This document shows positions 12,101 to 15,054 of a stretch of DNA of 15,054 nucleotides, piece after piece. Origin of the DNA: Nanobdellota archaeon (GTDB taxonomy: Archaea > Nanoarchaeota > Nanoarchaeia > Woesearchaeales > GW2011-AR9); the NCBI GenBank assembly GCA_002687775.1, contig NZBF01000009.1, forward strand, positions 1-15,054, given 5' to 3'. The position numbers were made by a program, and so were the translations under genes. Under the pieces are notes generated by a model, which ran no database searches, was not told where the DNA came from, and saw only the letters and a program-made list of their open reading frames with translations. Each line of letters begins with the position of its first letter. Position 1 is the stretch's first letter.

Positions 12101-13951
12101 ATGGCTGATAAAAAAGATGTGGCTGCTGAACAAAAGGATGCAGCAAAAGAAACTGAGAAGGCAGCAAAGGCAGATGAGAAAGCCGCTAAAGATCAAGAAA
12201 AAGCAGCCGAAGCCACTAAAGATGCAGCTGAAACGGAAAAAGCAACCGCGAAAAGTAAAGATGCGAAAGCTCCTCGGGAGAGGAAAAAGCCAGCCGGTGA
12301 CCCCGCGTTAATTCTCTTTATCATTACTCTTGCGATTTTCCTGTATGCTCAATTTTCTGGCCCATTATCACCAACAGTAAACATAGTTCTTAGCATCGTC
12401 TTTTTATTATACGCAGGAATTTTTGTCGAAGGAGGAATTCTCACGACAGCTATTCCAGTTGCTGGAGTATTATGGTGGTTAGTGTTTAATTTACAAGTGT
12501 ATGCCATTATTGTATTGGCTGTGGTAGTTGGCGTACTTGGTTATCTTGGAAGGAAAGATAATGTTGATGAACAATTTGCAGCTGGAGGAGTATTACTTTT
12601 GCTGTTCATATTTTCTTCTGGGTTGGCATCTCATCTCATGGTTAAACTTGCAGAAATGTTACCCGCTACTATTGCGTTAACTGAAGCATTGCAAGTAGCG
12701 GTGTTGTATGTCCCGTGGTGGGTATTATATTTCATGGTGAAGACAAAGAAATCAGGAACTCTTGTAGGCACGTTACGAGCTGGAATTATTGTGTATTTAC
12801 TGTTCATATTAATTACAGCTGTCGTTCCGTCTGTTGGATTTGATTATGATGTGCCGGGTATTGACGATGTTGCAAAAACTGGTGAACAATTGCAACAAGA
12901 AGTTTCCAAAAGCGAACATCCATTGTGGACTAATTTATGGTGTATTTGGAACGAGTCAAGCGATATTAGTGCTTGTGTGAAAAAACGGCAGGAAGAATCT
13001 GTCTATGCCTATGTATGTGCTGAAGAAAAGAATTTGGTAGATACACCTTCAGAGAATGATAAGTATGATGAATGTGTCGAAGAAGAAAGGAATAAGAAAG
13101 CTGTTGTGCAAGTTCAGGCATCTGGAGTTATTGATAGGAGATTAACTGAATTTGTTGAAATTGAGTTGAAGAAAAGTAAGGACTTCCCTGCTAAAGTATA
13201 CCAGGCGAATTATCCACTCTTTATTCAATTGGAAGCGAGTAACCCTACTTTTGAGGATGAACAGCCAATTGTTACACCAAGTTGCCATTTTGTTAAAGGG
13301 AAAAATATCACTGAGGGAACAATATCTTCCACAGAGTCAATTAGTTTGAATCAAAAAAATTCGAAAGAAAACATTGTTTGTGTTCCAACTAGTGATTTGA
13401 AAAGTGGAAGGTATAAGGTTGTATTCCAGACAATCATTTCAAATTTGAAAACTACAACGTGGCTAAATAGATTATTTGTTGGGTTTGGTAAATCAGCTGA
13501 AGAGAAAGAAAAGTTGGAACGTGAATATTTCAGTGGATTACTTAATTCACATTTAACCATGGGTCCACCAGCATTTGCGAGAGTTAATTTTCTTATTGGA
13601 ACTCCACCTGAAAATCCGTTGATTGAATGGAATCCAGATGGAGATAATTTTATGTTGATGATTTCTTCCGTTGAAAATAGTGGGAAAGGTGAAATTGTTA
13701 GTGTTGGCCAGGTAACTATAGATACATTGAATGATTTTTCATTTGATAAACCTGAATGTATAACTCCGCAAGTTCCTGTGTTTAAAGGGAAAGATAAGAT
13801 AATTCCGCTTTCAGTATGTTCTGCTTCAATAACTGATCCTTTGTTGCAAGAACCTGAACATTTCGTTCCACGGGAATATGAAGCAACGATTATCTATGAT
13901 TATAATTTAACACAAGAGGTGCCATTTGAAGTGGTATTATTGAACTCATGA
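12101..13951 (+). CDS. Polytopic membrane protein with charged N-terminal tail and cysteine-paired ectodomain
   Basis: A 616-residue protein I cannot assign. Residues 1-65 are a highly charged Ala/Lys/Glu helix with repeats like EKAAK and KDAAE, probably a cytoplasmic coiled coil or disordered tail. About seven transmembrane helices follow (near 68-84, 92-108, 113-130, 132-149, 160-180, 190-212, 225-245). The remaining ~370 residues should lie outside. A Cys-rich stretch (281, 292, 306, 325) comes first, then two beta-rich domains, each with a cysteine pair (395/427 and 553/573). The last contains FMLMISSVENSGKGEI, an Ig- or CARDB-like pattern that resembles the C-terminal domain of the next gene. 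It starts ~28 bases from a TATA box and overlaps the following lipoprotein gene by four bases, suggesting their products assemble together. Confidence 0.83.
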   Translation: MADKKDVAAEQKDAAKETEKAAKADEKAAKDQEKAAEATKDAAETEKATAKSKDAKAPRERKKPAGDPALILFIITLAIFLYAQFSGPLSPTVNIVLSIVFLLYAGIFVEGGILTTAIPVAGVLWWLVFNLQVYAIIVLAVVVGVLGYLGRKDNVDEQFAAGGVLLLLFIFSSGLASHLMVKLAEMLPATIALTEALQVAVLYVPWWVLYFMVKTKKSGTLVGTLRAGIIVYLLFILITAVVPSVGFDYDVPGIDDVAKTGEQLQQEVSKSEHPLWTNLWCIWNESSDISACVKKRQEESVYAYVCAEEKNLVDTPSENDKYDECVEEERNKKAVVQVQASGVIDRRLTEFVEIELKKSKDFPAKVYQANYPLFIQLEASNPTFEDEQPIVTPSCHFVKGKNITEGTISSTESISLNQKNSKENIVCVPTSDLKSGRYKVVFQTIISNLKTTTWLNRLFVGFGKSAEEKEKLEREYFSGLLNSHLTMGPPAFARVNFLIGTPPENPLIEWNPDGDNFMLMISSVENSGKGEIVSVGQVTIDTLNDFSFDKPECITPQVPVFKGKDKIIPLSVCSASITDPLLQEPEHFVPREYEATIIYDYNLTQEVPFEVVLLNS

Positions 13952-14787
13952 AACTTGTATATATTGTTGGATTGGTAAGTCTGTTTATTATTGGATGTGG
14001 TGGTACGAATGGTGGTGATGACATTCTTAGTTATGATTTCAAGAAAGGAATTTCTGAAATAGATATGACATTATTAGATGGTTTACCACCTGATGAAGTA
14101 TATGACAAATTTAATATCGGTGTTGAATTACAAAATAATGGTGCGTATGATGCAAGTTTTGTTGAACTGGAAGTTGTCGGGTTTAATGATAAATATGTTT
14201 ATTTGCCTACAAATAGAGTAGATTTGCAAGATTTCAGAGGGAAAAGTTTTGATTATCCCTCCGGGCAGAAGCATGTTGAAATAATGGAAGGATTGACAGG
14301 TGAAACTATCACTGGGAAGGATGGGGAAATGCAAAAGTTCTTTGTCATCATGGAATATCAATATGGGATGGAATTAGTGCAAGATGTTTGTATCAATCCG
14401 TCCATTTATGAACCGTATAATGACGGGTGTGAAGCTACTGAGATTCGAACTGAAGGTCAAGGAAGTCCGTTATCCATTACAACGATTCAAGCTCCAATAT
14501 TTCACGATTCTTCCGTGGATATTCGTATGAAAGTTGAAAATAAGGGACAGGGGAAAGTGAAAGAAGCTACTATAACTAATGCTCAACTTGGAAGTCGACA
14601 GTTACAATGTGAATTTTCTTCCGTTAAGGAGCCAACGTTTAACTTTGAAGAAAAGCAAGTGCAGGATGCAGAAATAGTTTGTAAGAGAACTATTGATGTT
14701 AGTAAGTCATTTCCAACTCCATTATTCGTTTCTTTAGATTTTATTTATCAAAGAGAACTGATTGATCAGATTACGATAAAGTCTTAG
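13948..14787 (+). CDS. Lipoprotein with two beta-rich domains
   Basis: A 279-residue secreted protein. The N-terminus is a short signal peptide ending in a lipobox, FIIGCGG, so Cys17 is probably lipidated and the protein anchored on the outer face. Two domains follow. The first (~45-165) contains FNIGVELQNNGAYDASFVELEVVG and a cysteine pair at 148/161. The second (~172-279) contains VDIRMKVENKGQGKVKEATIT and a pair at 221/245. The xVxNxGxG pattern is that of CARDB-like, immunoglobulin-type sandwiches. The second domain resembles the last domain of the preceding protein. Its ATG overlaps the preceding TGA (ATGA), so the two are co-translated. No function can be assigned; an accessory subunit of the membrane protein is the natural guess. 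Confidence 0.8.
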   Translation: MKLVYIVGLVSLFIIGCGGTNGGDDILSYDFKKGISEIDMTLLDGLPPDEVYDKFNIGVELQNNGAYDASFVELEVVGFNDKYVYLPTNRVDLQDFRGKSFDYPSGQKHVEIMEGLTGETITGKDGEMQKFFVIMEYQYGMELVQDVCINPSIYEPYNDGCEATEIRTEGQGSPLSITTIQAPIFHDSSVDIRMKVENKGQGKVKEATITNAQLGSRQLQCEFSSVKEPTFNFEEKQVQDAEIVCKRTIDVSKSFPTPLFVSLDFIYQRELIDQITIKS

Positions 14788-14894
14788 TTTACAACACTTC
14801 TTCGTATACTAGGTCCCTGAGAACTGTAACATAAGTGCTTGTGTGGGGCCTAGTCCGCCTCTCAACTTCACCTCATTCCATTCGGTTCAGGTCG

Positions 14895-14912
14895 TTTCTT
14901 TACTTTTATTTC
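14895..14912 (+). terminator. T-rich termination signal after the envelope operon
   Basis: TTTCTTTACTTTTATTTC follows the hairpin region after the lipoprotein gene. Archaeal termination usually needs only such T-rich runs, so transcription from the operon may end here. There is no stem directly before it. Confidence 0.35.
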
Positions 14913-15015
14913 ACACAATCGTCGTCTACACACAAGCGATTACTTTTCTAATGACTGTTCAATTTGATAATTAGTTGACACTTTCTTTTTAAAGAATCGA
15001 TAATATTACATTTTT

Positions 15016-15020
15016 GGTGA
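15016..15020 (+). promoter_or_regulatory. Shine-Dalgarno site of the right-edge gene
   Basis: GGTGA lies five bases before the ATG at 15026. A TATA-like CTTTTTAAAG at 14985-14994 would start transcription near 15012-15018, giving a short leader. This is the only first gene here with a clear Shine-Dalgarno site. Confidence 0.6.
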
Positions 15021-15025
15021 ATATT

Positions 15026-15054
15026 ATGGAAACTCTAACTGAAAAAAAAGAAAA
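15026..15054 (+). CDS. Start of an unidentified gene, cut by the window edge
   Basis: Only nine complete codons are present: METLTEKKE, with more Lys/Glu coding likely to follow. The GGTGA site five bases upstream and a TATA-like box at 14985-14994 support a real start. Nothing can be said about function. Confidence 0.55.

Larger units (their letters stand above)
14788..15025. other. Non-coding region with possible structured RNA
   Basis: No open frame of note lies here, and it is less AT-rich than other gaps, especially 14808-14895. ACTAGGTCCC (14808-14817) pairs with GGGGCCTAGT (14845-14854) in a 10-base stem with one G-U pair and a 27-base loop. The loop sequence GCTTGTGT (14837-14844) is exactly complementary to 14930-14937, allowing a loop-to-downstream (pseudoknot-like) pairing. 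A T-rich stretch at 14895-14912 could end the lipoprotein transcript. I could not match it to tRNA, SRP RNA, RNase P RNA or C/D-box RNA. It may be a 3' UTR structure, a leader of the next gene or a small RNA. Confidence 0.5.

Noticed and set aside
14837..14937. tRNA-like acceptor pairing GCTTGTG/CACAAGC with a GGGC...GCCT D-arm-like stem
   Set aside because: The seven-base acceptor-like match is real, but there is no T-loop (TTCRA) before the 3' strand, no anticodon arm and no GG in the D-loop. The total length would also need a large intron. I keep it only as RNA secondary structure.
1..15054. CRISPR array, insertion sequence or transposase
   Set aside because: I looked for regularly spaced repeats and transposase motifs and saw none; the only direct repeat of note is the pelota 3' end pair.

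Overview
The window is archaeal chromosome. It carries ribosomal proteins eL34 and eL14 (absent from bacteria), archaeal/eukaryotic-type PheS and PheT, the ribosome-rescue factor Pelota, two TrmB-family regulators, and TATA boxes about 25-28 bases upstream of most start codons. AT-richness, very tight packing with abutting or overlapping convergent stop codons, and envelope proteins resembling those of small uncultured archaea suggest a DPANN lineage, perhaps Woesearchaeota or Pacearchaeota. That placement is inference; no 16S rRNA is present.

Layout. 1-810 (+): the eL34-eL14 operon. 811-4308 (-): pheS, a small MazG-like gene and pheT, tightly coupled; a single-pass membrane protein with an acidic linker lies upstream of pheS (to 5042). 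5127-8989: alternating genes, pyrC-like dihydroorotase (+), trmB1 (-), pyrD-like dihydroorotate dehydrogenase (+), trmB2 (-). A near-perfect palindrome sits exactly between the two facing promoters of trmB1 and pyrD. 8990-9719: an accessory segment with a RelB/RelE toxin-antitoxin pair whose toxin is frameshifted. It is flanked by two diverged copies of the last 16 codons of pelota, which suggests a small island that entered at the 3' end of pelota and rebuilt it. 9716-10741 (-): pelota. 10828-14787 (+): three envelope proteins, namely a membrane-anchored protein with three beta-rich repeats, a roughly seven-helix membrane protein with a cysteine-paired ectodomain, and an overlapping lipoprotein with a similar ectodomain. 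14788-15025 is non-coding and can fold into a long hairpin whose loop can pair with a downstream segment. A new gene starts at 15026 and runs off the window.

How it works together. The first part is translation (ribosomal proteins, Phe-tRNA charging, ribosome rescue) with nucleotide-pool cleaning. The middle is pyrimidine synthesis under probable local TrmB control. The right-hand third looks like one cell-surface assembly of unknown function. Most first genes appear to be read from leaderless transcripts; at least two genes (eL14 and the final one) have a clear GGTGA Shine-Dalgarno site. The spacing rule corrects several start codons.
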